Part shown: positions 45,301-56,163 of the stretch, one piece after another
Layout of the letters: every line of letters begins with the position of its first letter
Numbering within the stretch: the first letter of the stretch is position 1
Position numbers and translations under genes: made by a program
From: Yamagishiella unicocca
Taxonomy: Eukaryota; Chlorophyta; Chlorophyceae; Chlamydomonadales; Volvocaceae
Assembly (NCBI GenBank): GCA_003116995.1
Contig: BDSL01000009.1
Location: 744,001-808,000, forward strand
Length of the DNA: 64,000 nucleotides
Reading direction: 5' to 3'
Notes under the pieces: model-generated
What the model saw: only the letters and a program-made list of their open reading frames with translations
Told to the model about the DNA's origin: nothing
Database searches by the model: none

Positions 45301-47132
45301 TTCAATCGCGAGAACAGAACCCGCTGCACAAGGCTACCTTCGAGACGTAGGCCGCTTGTCGCGCCCGCCAACGCCAACGCCTGCACCGCTCGGCACCCTT
45401 GCCATGCCACACCCGCATGGGCGCCCCACCTTTGAAACGCCCAGACACGCTCCGTCAGCAGCGCAAACGTGGACGATGCGTATTGCGGACTGAGGTACGC
45501 CGGTGCCAGGTTGGCGCATGTCAGGTCCACCAACTGGACGTTTGCGCCCGGCGTCAGCTCCCACAACCCAACCATGAGGTTGAAGTCAAGCACTGGCCGC
45601 TGCAGCAGCGAGGACCCGATGAACGTGACGTTGTTGGTGACGATTACAGGTGCGCTGGGCCAGATGCTGCTACAACCGAGGGGGAAATGAATGGGCCAGG
45701 AGGTGTGAGCTACAACCGAGGGGGAAATGAATGGGCCAGGAGGCGTGAGCTACAACCGAGGGGGAAATGAATGGGCCAGAAGGCGTGAGCTACAACCGAG
45801 GGGGAAATGAATGGGCCAGAAGGCGTGAGCTTGAGACCCCGATGGGGCAGAAGGCGTGAGCCTTTAGACCTCGATGATTAACAGCAACGGTACGCCAACA
45901 TGGATGACGTGGTGGCTGCGAAAACTGCCAACCACCCGCCAAGTGAAACCGTGAATCCATATGGTGCGGCATGGCTGCAAGACCGCACCGTGCCGCTCGT
46001 GGCGATGGGCGCAAGGAAGCCCCGCACCCCACACCGTTACATGACACGGCCCCACAAGGCCAGCAGAGCGCTGTTTGCTGCACCATTTGCACACGGCAGG
46101 TTCGACGCGCCCTGCACCCACCCTTTGGTTATGGAGATATTTGCGGCGACTATGATGGTCAGGTTTTCCTCCGAGGCTGGGGCGTACGTTGCGAATGCAT
46201 CCAGCATCTGCTGGGCCGTTTGCACTGCTACCAGCCGGCAGGGTGGCTGGGAAGCCGTCTCTGGAGATGGACATGTGAGGGTGACGTTGCGAAGCGATGT
46301 GCGGCTATCCTGCCAAGATGAAAAGTGTACGACGCCCTGCTCAAGCTGTGGGCCGGCCATTAGAAGGGTTCGAGGGGGCGGTGTTGCAGGCGGTTGACGA
46401 AATGGAGTAGGAGAGCGGCAAGGTTGGATGTGACAGGCCTGCGATACTCCCCAGCAACGGCCGCTGGCGCGTGTTCGTTGTTCCCCAAATCGCATGCTAT
46501 CGTACGGCACTCATTAATGGACCCGCCGGCTGAGGTAAGATACCTACCGTCAAGCTGCCTGCGGCACGATAGGATGAGCAGAAATACTCCTGATACTCCA
46601 GCACTGTACGGCAATCGGTGCTGAGTGAAACGCTGTCCATAACGAGACTAGCTGCGTTGGGGAGACCTATCGCCGTCGGCTGCAAGAACGCGGGTGACCC
46701 GGAGGGCGCTGACACAATCGTGTTCACGGCTGTCAAGCATGCCAAGCTGACGTTTCTGCCTGCAAGGACACACAAAGTTCATACAACGGTGCAGGGAACA
46801 AGCACACAGCGCGTACTGTTGCAGCGGTCGCGCGCACCTGCCACCGCCTGCAACACACCCCCTCGTCCTTCAAAGTCCCACGAGGTCTGAACGGATGTTG
46901 CCAGGGCTCCGTCCGCCAGCTGCTGTACACTCAGCGCCGAGAGCGTTTTTGTTGGACCTGGCGGTCCCAAGGAACAGCCCGCAATCGCAGACTGCTGCTG
47001 ACCGCCAAGCATACCGAACAACAAGGTAAATACAGCGAGCTGTGGGAGGCTATAGCGCCATGCCGTCAAAGCGCCATGGCCGACAGCACCACCAGACCCC
47101 GTCATAGGCGCTGGCGTAGGCCCAGCCCGCAT
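39348..47132 (-). CDS. receptor-like protein kinase B (two ectodomain units, TM, kinase with HGD instead of HRD)
   Basis: Exons in reading order: 47132..46859, 46759..46548, 46345..46122, 45669..45430, 45168..45100, 44859..44817, 44356..44159, 43670..42084, 41680..41550, 41320..41201, 41058..40601, 40346..40189, 39913..39876 and 39603..39348. They total 4008 nt (1335 residues) in frame. A signal anchor (LAVFTLLFGMLGG) is near residue 35. The ectodomain has two related units, each holding a line like NLTIIVAANISITKG or WLLLVANISITDG. The membrane helix (about 660-685) is EVGLIVGCVVGGSLVVAFVA, then HRRRQ. The kinase shows GKGAHGTVYRG, VAVKSM, EFCDAG, VHGDLNPNN, DFGLSI, CAPE and DIYSLGIMLWEL. 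The catalytic-loop Arg is Gly and the following Lys is Asn. A Ser/Gly-rich insert of about 110 residues splits the hinge. The 41550 donor is the weakest junction. Confidence 0.88.
45670..45829. repeat. 40-bp tandem repeat, 4 copies, at the 3' end of a kinase B intron
   Basis: The unit starts ctacaaccgagggggaaatg; starts are 45670, 45710, 45750 and 45790. A degraded fifth part follows. The intron on the minus strand is 46121..45670. Read on that strand, each unit ends in a pyrimidine-rich run plus TTGTAG, so the copy next to exon 45669 supplies the real acceptor and the others duplicate it. Confidence 0.95.
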
Positions 47133-48355
47133 TCTAGTAAAAGCTTTTTAATATTTGGTGCCGAAAAATGACAGCCATGCTGCTTGCTGCTCTTGTTGGG
47201 GCGGAACCTGAATTACCTATAAGCATGACGGTAGGCTATGAGAAGTTGTACATGTCTAACATTTTACATGTCTATTATGAAGTTGGCATCATAGTGCAGT
47301 ATATTGCATCCCCGCAAAGAGTGCTTAGTGTGACACCCCATGCAGCAGAAACGCCCTGACTGCCTGACAGGCGGTCCTGATCGTTTTCTGTAAGATTGAT
47401 CTAACATGAACTCGTGATGCCCTTGTACTTCTAATCTACCGTCTCCTTTGTCCTCTGCAACACTGTCATTGCTGGGATACTAACACCTGTGTAATCCAGT
47501 CACCTGGCCTAAATCCGGCATTTTTAGCGCATAAAGTGGAATCGCAATAACTATTTGGGGGGTGTGGTTAGTCGGCCGCGCGGAGGGTCGATTAGGCTGG
47601 TACAGTGGGGCCGAACCAGTAGAATGGCAATGAAGTTGGCTTTGCATACGGGTTTTAAATAAACACCCCATACCACGCTAGCACTCTGCTACAGCCACGG
47701 AATGCCAGTCGGGCATAGCAGCAGCTGAGCTAAGAAGCGCGGCTTATTACGGTCAGCCTCCCATGTGACGCTGGGGAGTGTGCATCATAGATAAAATACA
47801 GCCAACGAGGCATATGGTACCCCGCTGGCTAGGTCTGGCTTGGTTGCGCGTGTTGACGGTTGGATATCACTGCTATGGATACGACTACGGCGTGTTTGTC
47901 AAGGTGTCAGCATTCCTAGCATTTATGGGAACAGCACATAATTTTAGCACCCGTGGAAGCCCGATGAGGCGGCAGCGGGACAACCTATAGCACGCGGCAA
48001 CTCGGGGAGGCGCTAGGCGGGTGTATGGGTGGGATCTATGCGGTGGGACCATGTGGGACAGGCGTAAGCCCGGGTCTTCGAGGTGACGGGGCCATACAAT
48101 ATGGCGATCGCACAAACAGCACGCGTTACATTCATACGTGCATGATGCGAATTCACGCACCCTTTATGCACGCCTGTCGCACACGTCACCAAGGGCGAGC
48201 TATAACTACGGGGAAATGGGGCAAGCCGATGATGGCCGATGCAGACGATGCAACTTTGGAGCCGACCAATGTTGCGTGTGCGGCTATTTGGGAATCTTCT
48301 AAGCGCCTCCGAACATGTACACAACATATGACATTGCGGAGCACACGTGCCTTCA
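47133..48355. other. spacer between kinase B and the F-box gene
   Basis: It contains the promoter of kinase B and the 3' end of the F-box gene. TTACA at 48126-48130 (TGTAA on the minus strand) could end the F-box mRNA. No coding exon seen. Confidence 0.45.
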
Positions 48356-49753
48356 TCACTGAGGCAACGCCCAGAGCCGCATGCGTGAAACAGCCCCCGC
48401 CGCCTCCTCGTCACTGCAACCACTGCTGCCCTCGTGGTCAGTGCTGCTGCTCTCGCTCGCGCACGGCCGGCGACACGCCCAATCCACAACCTGCGAGCAA
48501 GGTTGAAGGCACAGCGAAGTTGCCGTACGTATCTCGCGGGTCCTGTCCAGTGCTGGGCCGCTGTCGACCACCGGGCCCATGCCAACGCAGGCCCATGCCA
48601 ACGCCTGCAAGAAACGGCCCAGCGACGGGCACTCCCGCTCCAGGTAGGGGCAAAATGGATGGCCGACGCCTCCTCCCCAGCTCGGGTTTAGAAAGACACA
48701 TAGAAACATCAAAACACATGCCGCGCAGTTGCTACCGACGTCACCTGGTCTTCTCGCGGAAACTTGAGGCCGGCTAACCGTGTTGGCAGCATGTGCCGCA
48801 GCTCATCGGATCCCAGCCAGTCGGGTCCGTTGGCTGCCAGCACGCGGCCACACCACCGCAGCAAGGCGCGGGGACGACCTGCAGTGATAGGTATAGCAGT
48901 TGGACAGCGTAATTGCTTGCACGAAAAATTTCAGGAGCGTACATAAAAACATGTTTAAGGGATCAGGTGTCCCAAGAAGCACGAGGGCGCCAGGACGGAC
49001 ACAATGGACACGCTTTCCTTCGTCCACCACACCGTTCGTGCCGCAAGGGGCTGGAGAACGGGCACCTACGACGTTCAAAAGCCATATCCAGCCAAATCCA
49101 TGGTGTCCGACAGCACCTGCACTCGTCGGTGCCCCGCCGGGCGGCCCGCACCTGCCGCCGCCAGCCGAAATTGACAGTATGAGGTTGCTGCGCCCTCAGT
49201 TGGGGCCGGCGGTCTTGACTGCACCGCAGGTGGCGACTTGTGAAAAGTGAGGCCATATAGTGTCCGCCAGACGCCGTCAGCGCCGCGTGCAAGGTCCCGC
49301 CAGCACCTGCACGCCGCGCCAGCGACATGAGCTGCCGATGCCCACCGCATTGCAGCGTATACAACACGCCGGCTGCTGTCCCTTGCCACCCCCACACGAT
49401 GGTCCTCTATCTCGTCCACTACGGTACATTTTTCAATGCAGATGTACACGCCCGCCCCTCCACAGCTGTGGCTCAACGAATGGCGGCGCACCTGTTGACG
49501 CATGCGCAACGTGCCAACTCCACGGGGCCCAGATGACCAAATATGGACTCCACCACCTCCGTCGGCAAGTCCTGAAGCGCCGGCAGCGGTGGCGCGTCCA
49601 CCTCATCCTCCTCACCGTCGGAACTATCGCCCGCCCTGCCGCTGACACCTGCGCGCCCCGCCAAGCACAGGCCGCACTCCTTACGGCGGAGGCGGGCAGC
49701 AGCACCACCTGGCGGCGAACAAGTGTCGTGCTGCGAAGTGCAGGGACGCTCGC
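48356..49753 (-). CDS. F-box protein (5' end not determined)
   Basis: Exons in reading order: about 49753..49492, 49306..49152, 48878..48745 and 48604..48356, in matching phase. The F-box is formed across the first junction: LPTEVVESIFGHLGPVELAR, CACVNR, then CWRDLARGADGVWRTLYGL. This is a complete F-box of about 45 residues with the usual L-P, W-L and W-R-x-L-Y positions, which binds SKP1 in SCF ubiquitin ligases. Upstream is an acidic stretch (GDSSDGEEDEVDAPP) and a cysteine-containing segment. Downstream are WCGRVLAANGPDWLGSDELR and a Ser/Glu-rich tail. No leucine-rich, kelch or WD repeats are visible, so the substrate domain is unknown. The last exon is supported only by phase and an acceptor (ttcttgcag). 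The first coding exon was not found; the frame is open to about 49888. Confidence 0.68.
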
Positions 49754-50180
49754 CTGCACTGATGTTGCTGGTGCGTGTTTGGATGCGTAAGGCCCCTGAG
49801 CAAGTGATCTGGGCGCAACAATGCGGCCGGCGTGCAACAGGCGAGGCCGGGCGCCGTACGAAATGACAGGACAGCGTGACGTCATCACCTGTACCTACCC
49901 CGTCGTGCGGAGCGCCTCATCTGCACGAGTGCGCGCTTTTGAGCTGCAGCCACCGTGTTTCTACGCAGGGGCAATGTCACGTGATGCAATGATCAGTTGA
50001 GGTATGCTGCACGCGTGCGTCTGGCGTGGGTCGGCCCCAGGGGCCCCAGGAGTAGCCGTCGGCCGGGCATTGGTACCCAAGAGGTGCATCACTGGCGCTA
50101 TTCGGCAATATGACTGAAGGCTCGCGAGCTTCTCACTGTCCTCGCTGGATGTTGATGACCGCAGCGCACGGCACGACGAC
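49754..50180. other. short spacer upstream of the F-box exons
   Basis: The F-box start codon should lie here, but I could not find an ATG exon with matching phase. The region also holds the 3' end of the 91-residue gene. Confidence 0.4.
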
Positions 50181-50649
50181 CTACCGCTTCTGTTTTGGCA
50201 AGACACGCAGCGCTGCCGACACCAGCTGGTCGACCGCGGGGCCTAGTCTACCCATCCTGCGCGAATGCAGGAGTTGGAACAAGCATGCCACTGATCAGCT
50301 GTGACACAACTGAAGCTCTGTGGCCACACAGGGATGGACACCAATTGCGGTTACATGGTCGTCGTACCTCTCTGCCTGCAACAAGGCGGTCTGTAGGTCC
50401 TCGAACATAGCGACTTGGACAGCCTGGCAATAGATATAGCGAGTCATTTACAAGTGTGGTCACTCCTCACGACGTCTACTGAGCCTGTAAGTGGGAGGAC
50501 CCTACCTTCACTGCTTGCCTTGCGAACGCTCGCTCAAAGAGTCCTTGCAGCTCTTTCATCGCTCTGGCATTGTGTTCCCTACGCACCCAAGGCAGAGTAT
50601 GCATTGGTATGGATTCGGGGGCCATGGACGGGGCGTTTCCATGCTCCAT
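50181..50649 (-). CDS. 91-residue helical protein, family not recognised
   Basis: Exons in reading order: 50649..50506, 50423..50368 and 50256..50181, total 276 nt, with phases 0 and 2 matching. The protein starts MEHGNAPSMAPESIPMHTLP. It continues as an almost entirely helix-favouring chain rich in Ala, Leu, Gln, Arg and Glu: ARAMKELQGLFERAFARQAV, VAMFEDLQTALLQAERMG, then VDQLVSAALRVLPKQKR before TAG. It has no signal, membrane segment, cysteine motif or catalytic pattern. Heptad-like spacing suggests a small coiled-coil or adaptor subunit. It is head to head with SAS-6, whose start codon is 415 bp away. Support is the fit of three short exons with good splice sites and frame. Confidence 0.66.
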
Positions 50650-51063
50650 GCGCGCCGGGGCGGCAGGTATGATGGTGCGGGAAAGATAACAGCATCTGGA
50701 CGCCGAGTCTATCTCAACGCAAAGCCAGCAATGCCTCAATCCTCCTACCAGGTCGACAGCGCCCATCCAATATGTAGCCTGTGATATCGCTGGGGCCCCA
50801 GTTTGCCATCGTCGTCGCCGCTGTCGCTACCACTACCATGGCTAATCGCTATAGACGTAGTTTTGCGATGCATTATTAGGATAATCGCAAGTTTGTAAGG
50901 GAAGCGTCGACAAAAGAATAGGCAAGCCGTACAGTACTAAGACAAAAGTCAGCAGGCATCGACAGCCACCATGCTAATCTCTTGCTCTATGCTGGCGTTT
51001 CTCATCAGCGTTACTATGTTTGGATAGTTTTTTACGATTTAACGAGTTAACGACTAGTCAAGG
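50650..51063. promoter_or_regulatory. divergent promoter region, 91-residue gene and SAS-6
   Basis: A 414-bp spacer between two start codons reading away from each other. It is AT-richer than its flanks near 50860-51060. No named motif recognised. Confidence 0.45.
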
Positions 51064-54000
51064 ATGCCGCTTCTTATTGAGGAGGACCCCAAGGCCCCGA
51101 TAGGCTTTGACCTATCCACCTCCTCAACATTATTCTGGAGACCAGTTCCAGTCCATGTGAAACAGCAGGACAGGGAGGACCAGCATGAGGAACTGACAGT
51201 GCGCATTTTGACCGGTTTTGCTCGACAGAACCACAACCTAAGGGTGCGCTTGCGTAGTACATCCAAGGAATGTCCATTCGTTGGGTATCAGTCGAACGGC
51301 CGAATTTTTAACTGTGCTTGCCCTTCGCTGCCGCGAGCAGATTTTGCGAATTCACATCTCCAACGACGCCGACCTGTACTTCCTGCATACGCTTGAAGTG
51401 AGCGAGGAGGATTTTCAGAGCCTTAAGAATGACCAAGGCATCCTGGTCGACTTTGCCAGCTTCCCAGGAAAAATTATCAGCCTCCTGGAGAAGTGCATAG
51501 CCGCACAGCCAGGCGATTCCCCCAGGTAGACCTGAACGCTGTAGATCGCTCTATGATGTGTTTTGTATGATGGCACAAACCTGTTGTAACACTATACACA
51601 CCGGGGGGAGCATTGCCTGCTCCTCTTTACACCCGCCCGATATGTTCTCCCAGCTATGCCCCCCTTTCGAGTCCAACCCCACCCATAATTCTGGACCCTT
51701 CATTGTGTCCGCGTCTCGTAATCCAGGTTTCAGGCAGTCATGATGGTCCGCGGTGCTGAGTCGGTCTTCAAAATTGTGGAGATCAATGACTTTAAGCAGC
51801 TGCCTCACATCACACTGGCATTTCGGCCGGGAAATGACTCCGTCGTAAAGCAGGTAGATAATGTCCAGGCCTAGCCTGGGCGGATACGCTGATAGGGTCC
51901 GGGAAATGATGCACTGGACGGTTTGGGTGGAAATGCGACGGGGTTTTAACTCCTGTCGTCACTTTGATATGATGCCTTCGGAATTCAGAACGAGCCACCC
52001 ACGATGCCCATTGCAGTTCCTTGCTTTCCGGTTAACTGAGGTAAAGGCGAATTGCCAGGACCTGGTGGACAACCTCAGCAAAACCAAGGTATGCGTATGC
52101 TTCTGGTATGGCAGCTGCTGTGGCTGTCCCGTGCATGTGCTGCTTGAAAGCAAACGTAATGGTCAAAACTAATATGTGTGTCAATTTCAGTGGCGCGTGA
52201 CTTATCTTCACATATCTCCCTCGACGGGCTCCTCGATGTGCTAGGAAGAGCGGGACAGCTCCTCCCTCCAGCTGGCGGAGTGCCGGCAGCAGCTGACGGA
52301 GCTCCGTGAACAGTACGACAAGCACCTGCTAGAAGTGCAGGCGCACGCCAAAACACAGCAGGCGACTGCGCATGAGGAGCGGATCCGGGAGAAGGCGCAG
52401 CTCAAAGATCAACATGAAAGGTAACAGATCAGGCGTGCAACGTAAATTGATGTGCATTTCTGGCTGCTGCCCTGCACAAGAGCGGCGAGGCATGTCAGAA
52501 ACGGTGGTGCACCCTGTATGTCCTTGTTGTTAAATTGGAGCTCATGCCAGTTGGCAGGGCAACGACCAAAGCAGGAGGGAGGGCATGCAGCTGGTGGTAC
52601 TACTTTTTGCGTTCCCCGCTCAGCGCCGTCCGTACAATGTACTCCTGCACACGATTTGCACAGGGAGCGGGGCGAGCTCGAGAAGCGTTTCCGCGACCAG
52701 ATCGCCAGCCTTAACTCTCGGCTGGGGGAGCTGGATTCGGAGAACAGAAAGCTGAGGGAGATCAAATACGAGCTGGATACAAAGGTGCGACTGGGTGGTG
52801 CTGGCAGAATCCAAAGAGCCGCCCACGTGTACATAGGGGGCCAGTGACCAAGCAGTTTGGTGCGAGGCGCGCGTTGGCGATGCCCCAACTGTTCTTCCGC
52901 CAAGCACAAAGCCGCGCTAGCCGTCCCCGAATTCAGGTTTTGCGGCATGGTAATGGCGCTGCTGTGCCGCGGCACTTGTTGAGTGCGTAGTCGTGGGTTT
53001 GCGCTCATCCTATTTGTGCTCATCTTTCATGTGCGGCGTGATGCCAAAAGGCAAGGGCTTGCCATCGCGGCAGAGAACATTACACGGGTGTGCTTGATCG
53101 AACATCATTGTCATGGCATCTGCTGACCTGCATGCTGGTGTACCATTCTCGCACAGGTGTCCGAGCTCAGCCACAAGCTCGGGAGTGCGGAGGGCAGCAA
53201 CAGGTCCCTAGACGAGGAAAGCGTGCGTCTGCGCTCAACCAACCAGCAGCTATCAATGGCTAAACATGAGCTTGAGATACAGCTGAATGAAGCCCGGGCG
53301 AAGCTGCTGGCGCTAGACGAGAAGGTAAGAGCATGGGTGCAGTGAAAAGGGGAACACGTACGCATTGCCCTTAGTACATTCTCCTGGACCAGGGGGAAAT
53401 CGGGTAGGGGGCCATGGCGTTTTACTCTATGGGAGCTTTCCGCCGTTATCGCCGTGTCCGTCGTCCTCCCATAGCGAAATCCGTCCTGGCTGTCGCCCGC
53501 AGGCTCAGTCGCAGGCTGACATCGCGGAGCAGCAGCGGGGCCGCTTGCGTGACATGGAAGGCGCGATGCGGCAGGCAGAGCAGCGCTGTGCGGATCTGCG
53601 CGATGCGGGGGCAGCAGCGGAGGCCCGCGCAAAGGAGGCGCAGGCTGAAGTGTTGAAAGGGAACCAAATTATCGAGAAGCTTACGGTGAGGCAGCGGTTG
53701 AGGACGAGAAGTGGAGTTCTGGACTGTTGGACATAACACAACGTTGTGAATTCCTCTTGTCTTATCAACCTGCGTAACCGTTGGGCACATCTTCTGTTTG
53801 CTGTGCGGTGCTGTGTTGGACCAGACCGACCTGCGAATGGCCAAGGAGAAGACCAAGCGCAAAGCAGCGATCATTGTGCGGCAGGAGGAGGAGCTGCAGC
53901 AGCGAGAGCAGGCGCTGGGGACCGCCATGCGCGACTTGAATGCGCTGGGACAGCAGGCGGAATCAATGCGCTCGGAGCTGGGCGGGTTCCAGGCCGAGAA

Positions 54001-55204
54001 TGAGGCGCTGCGCAATAAGCTGGAGGACAGCAAGCAGCAGCTGCAAAGCAATGAACAAATGATCCGTTGGTTGAACCAGCAGGTGGGACACCCTGGTGCG
54101 GTGGAGGGGGTTGACGTGTGACAAGTTGGGCGCAGCCCTGGGATTGATAATACACAGAGTTTATTATTCTACACAATGAATACCGCTTGCAGCTTGCGTT
54201 ATTCGTTGCTATTGTTGGGGCCAGGTGACTGCGCCCGCGCTGGTAGTGCAAGTGGGGTTTCACCTTGACCACGAAGGATTGAGCTGGTGAGCTGCATGCT
54301 GTGTGCCTTACACTAGGGAAATAGCAAAACGGCATGGCACATCATTTCCCAAAAACGTTCACACGGACGTCCGCTAGCCTGCCGCCGCCTCAACTGCACG
54401 TCTCGTCCGGCTCTCCCTGACCAACCACACGAGTACACATTAGTATGCCTTCCGGCTTCATGCTGAAGTGTCCTCCAGATCCAGTCGTGTGACGGCCACC
54501 TAACCAACACCTGCTGCCCGTGCCACCTGCAGGTCACCGAGGCGCAGTTGCACTCGTCTGGCGCTGTGGTGCCCGGCTCGCGATACAACTTCCGCCCGGC
54601 GTCCACCCTGACAGCCGGCTTGCCGGCGCCCTCAGTCGCCAGCACGCCAGCTGTGGGGCTCTTGGCGGGGCCGGCTCATTCGTCAACGTACAAGCCGGGC
54701 GCGACGACAACCAGCAGATACGGGGGCGCCCTTGGCGGCGGCATTTCCGGTACTGGGACGGGACCAGGCGGAAAGGGAACGGGTGTTGGGTCCTTCGCGC
54801 ATCCGGCTGCAACTGGCAGCGGCCATGTGGGCGGCAGCAGCGCCTTTGGTGCGGGGGGCGGATTTGGGGCACAGGCTGGAAGCGGCCTAGCCAATGCAGC
54901 GACAGGAGCCGCGGCCACCGCTTTCAGGAGCACCTACACGTCAGCCTCGCAGATCTCGCCTGGAGCTGGGGCTTCCGGGCTGGCTTCGGCGATGGCCACG
55001 CCAGCTATGCATCGCGCCGGAGGTGGCGCATTCACCATGTCCTCGTCACTCTCGTTTGGAGCTGGCCTCACGTCGTCAAGAGGGGTAGATGCCACGCCGG
55101 CGCCAAGCAAGTACGGGTTAATGGCCGGCGGGGGGTTCAGTGGCATGGTAGCTGGGGGCGGGGCAGCAGGTAACGCTGCTTCGGGGATGGACGGTATCCG
55201 ATAG
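51064..55204 (+). CDS. SAS6: centriole cartwheel protein SAS-6 (BLD12 orthologue)
   Basis: Ten exons: 51064..51243, 51341..51525, 51727..51853, 52017..52088, 52245..52420, 52664..52784, 53157..53324, 53503..53685, 53825..54082 and 54533..55204. They total 2142 nt (713 residues) with all phases matching. The N-terminal head (about 1-165) contains FDLSTSSTLFWRPVPVHVKQ, LRIHISNDADLYFLHTLEVS, DFASFPGKIISLLEKC, INDFKQLPHITLAFRPGND and KQFLAFRL. It is very close to C. reinhardtii SAS-6 (BLD12), which sets the nine-fold symmetry of the cartwheel. Phe144 in NDFKQL lines up with the phenylalanine that locks head-head dimers. Residues about 190-490 are coiled coil, broken at exon borders. The last exon is a Gly/Ala/Ser-rich tail of 223 residues. 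Exon 9 has the least certain acceptor. Confidence 0.97.
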
Positions 55205-55652
55205 CAAGGAGCACCAAGCTCTCCGGAACTCCGGATGTTGTGGTGGGTTAAATCAGTAACTGAAGTAACTTGGGACGTTGACTAGCAGGGTGGACACGAC
55301 TTAAAAGGTGATACTGCTGCGTACATGGTTTTACTCTTGGACATATTTACTGGTTTGAGGTCGCGGTTACGCAAAGTGACGCAATCATCAAACGTCATAT
55401 CCATTGACACGTGGACAATCGTTCCAATTTGTACGGCTAGGTTGTATCGCCATTGTGCGCAATGCCTATGAAAAATTCCGCGATTTTTACGACAGCTTAA
55501 CAGAGTGCGTACATGCCATGCACGGGTTCACAACCCCAGCTGTGGGGTCAAACTCTTCAAGCCGGGAAACCGCTTTTATTGGGAATGTCAATATTGTTGC
55601 ACCACTTTCCCTCCACGTGTTCGACAAGGCGGTTTCACACGTGTCTTCCACT

Positions 55653-55657
55653 TGTAA
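55653..55657 (+). terminator. TGTAA polyadenylation signal of SAS-6
   Basis: TGTAA lies 450 nt after the SAS-6 stop, followed at once by aataaa-like sequence (gaaataaagc). Cleavage would fall near 55670. Confidence 0.6.
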
Positions 55658-55688
55658 GAAATAAAGCACCGTGTCGCCAAGAATCTCC

Positions 55689-55693
55689 TTACA
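55689..55693 (-). terminator. TGTAA polyadenylation signal of ALG1 (minus strand)
   Basis: TTACA on the plus strand is TGTAA on the minus strand, 470 nt after the ALG1 stop. Cleavage would fall near 55675, touching the predicted end of SAS-6. Confidence 0.5.
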
Positions 55694-56163
55694 TATACTG
55701 CCTCGAATGCAGGGCGTACAGCTATCGGCGTTTCCGTGTCGTATTTCAACTACCGTTGCAGCCCATTGCACTGTATATTCCCCGCTGCCTGGCTGCTGCT
55801 CCAATGCCCGCCGTCCGCAGCGGGTGCAGATACGTGTGCCATGCATGTAGGTCGCTTTAGCGCCGTGCGTTCCATACGCAGGCTGAGCTGCTTAACAGTT
55901 CTGCAGGAGCGGAAAGTCGCGCGCCAGCCCGAGTCGAGCCAAGGTTGCAAATTTGACACAAGTCACTCCCAGACCAGCGGTCATGGATTCAAACTCTCGA
56001 CCATCTTGCCACCCGTTTTGGGTCCAGTGCACACTCACAAGTGCATCACAACACCAAGGTGCTGTTCGCTGGTCAAGCCGCCTTCACATCCTGCACACCT
56101 TCGTCTTCCTCCTGTTGACACCGGCCCAAGCATCCCCAATTCCTCCATCCTCCGCTGCGATAG

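Larger units (their letters stand above)
55205..56163. other. convergent 3' UTR region of SAS-6 and ALG1
   Basis: About 960 bp, all explained by the two facing 3' UTRs that meet near 55670. No other exon seen. Confidence 0.55.

Noticed and set aside
15677..47132. Possibility that the two receptor kinases form one inverted duplication
   Set aside because: They are in opposite orientation but differ in ectodomain size, intron placement in the kinase and active-site type, and unrelated genes lie between them. They are family members, not a recent inverted copy.
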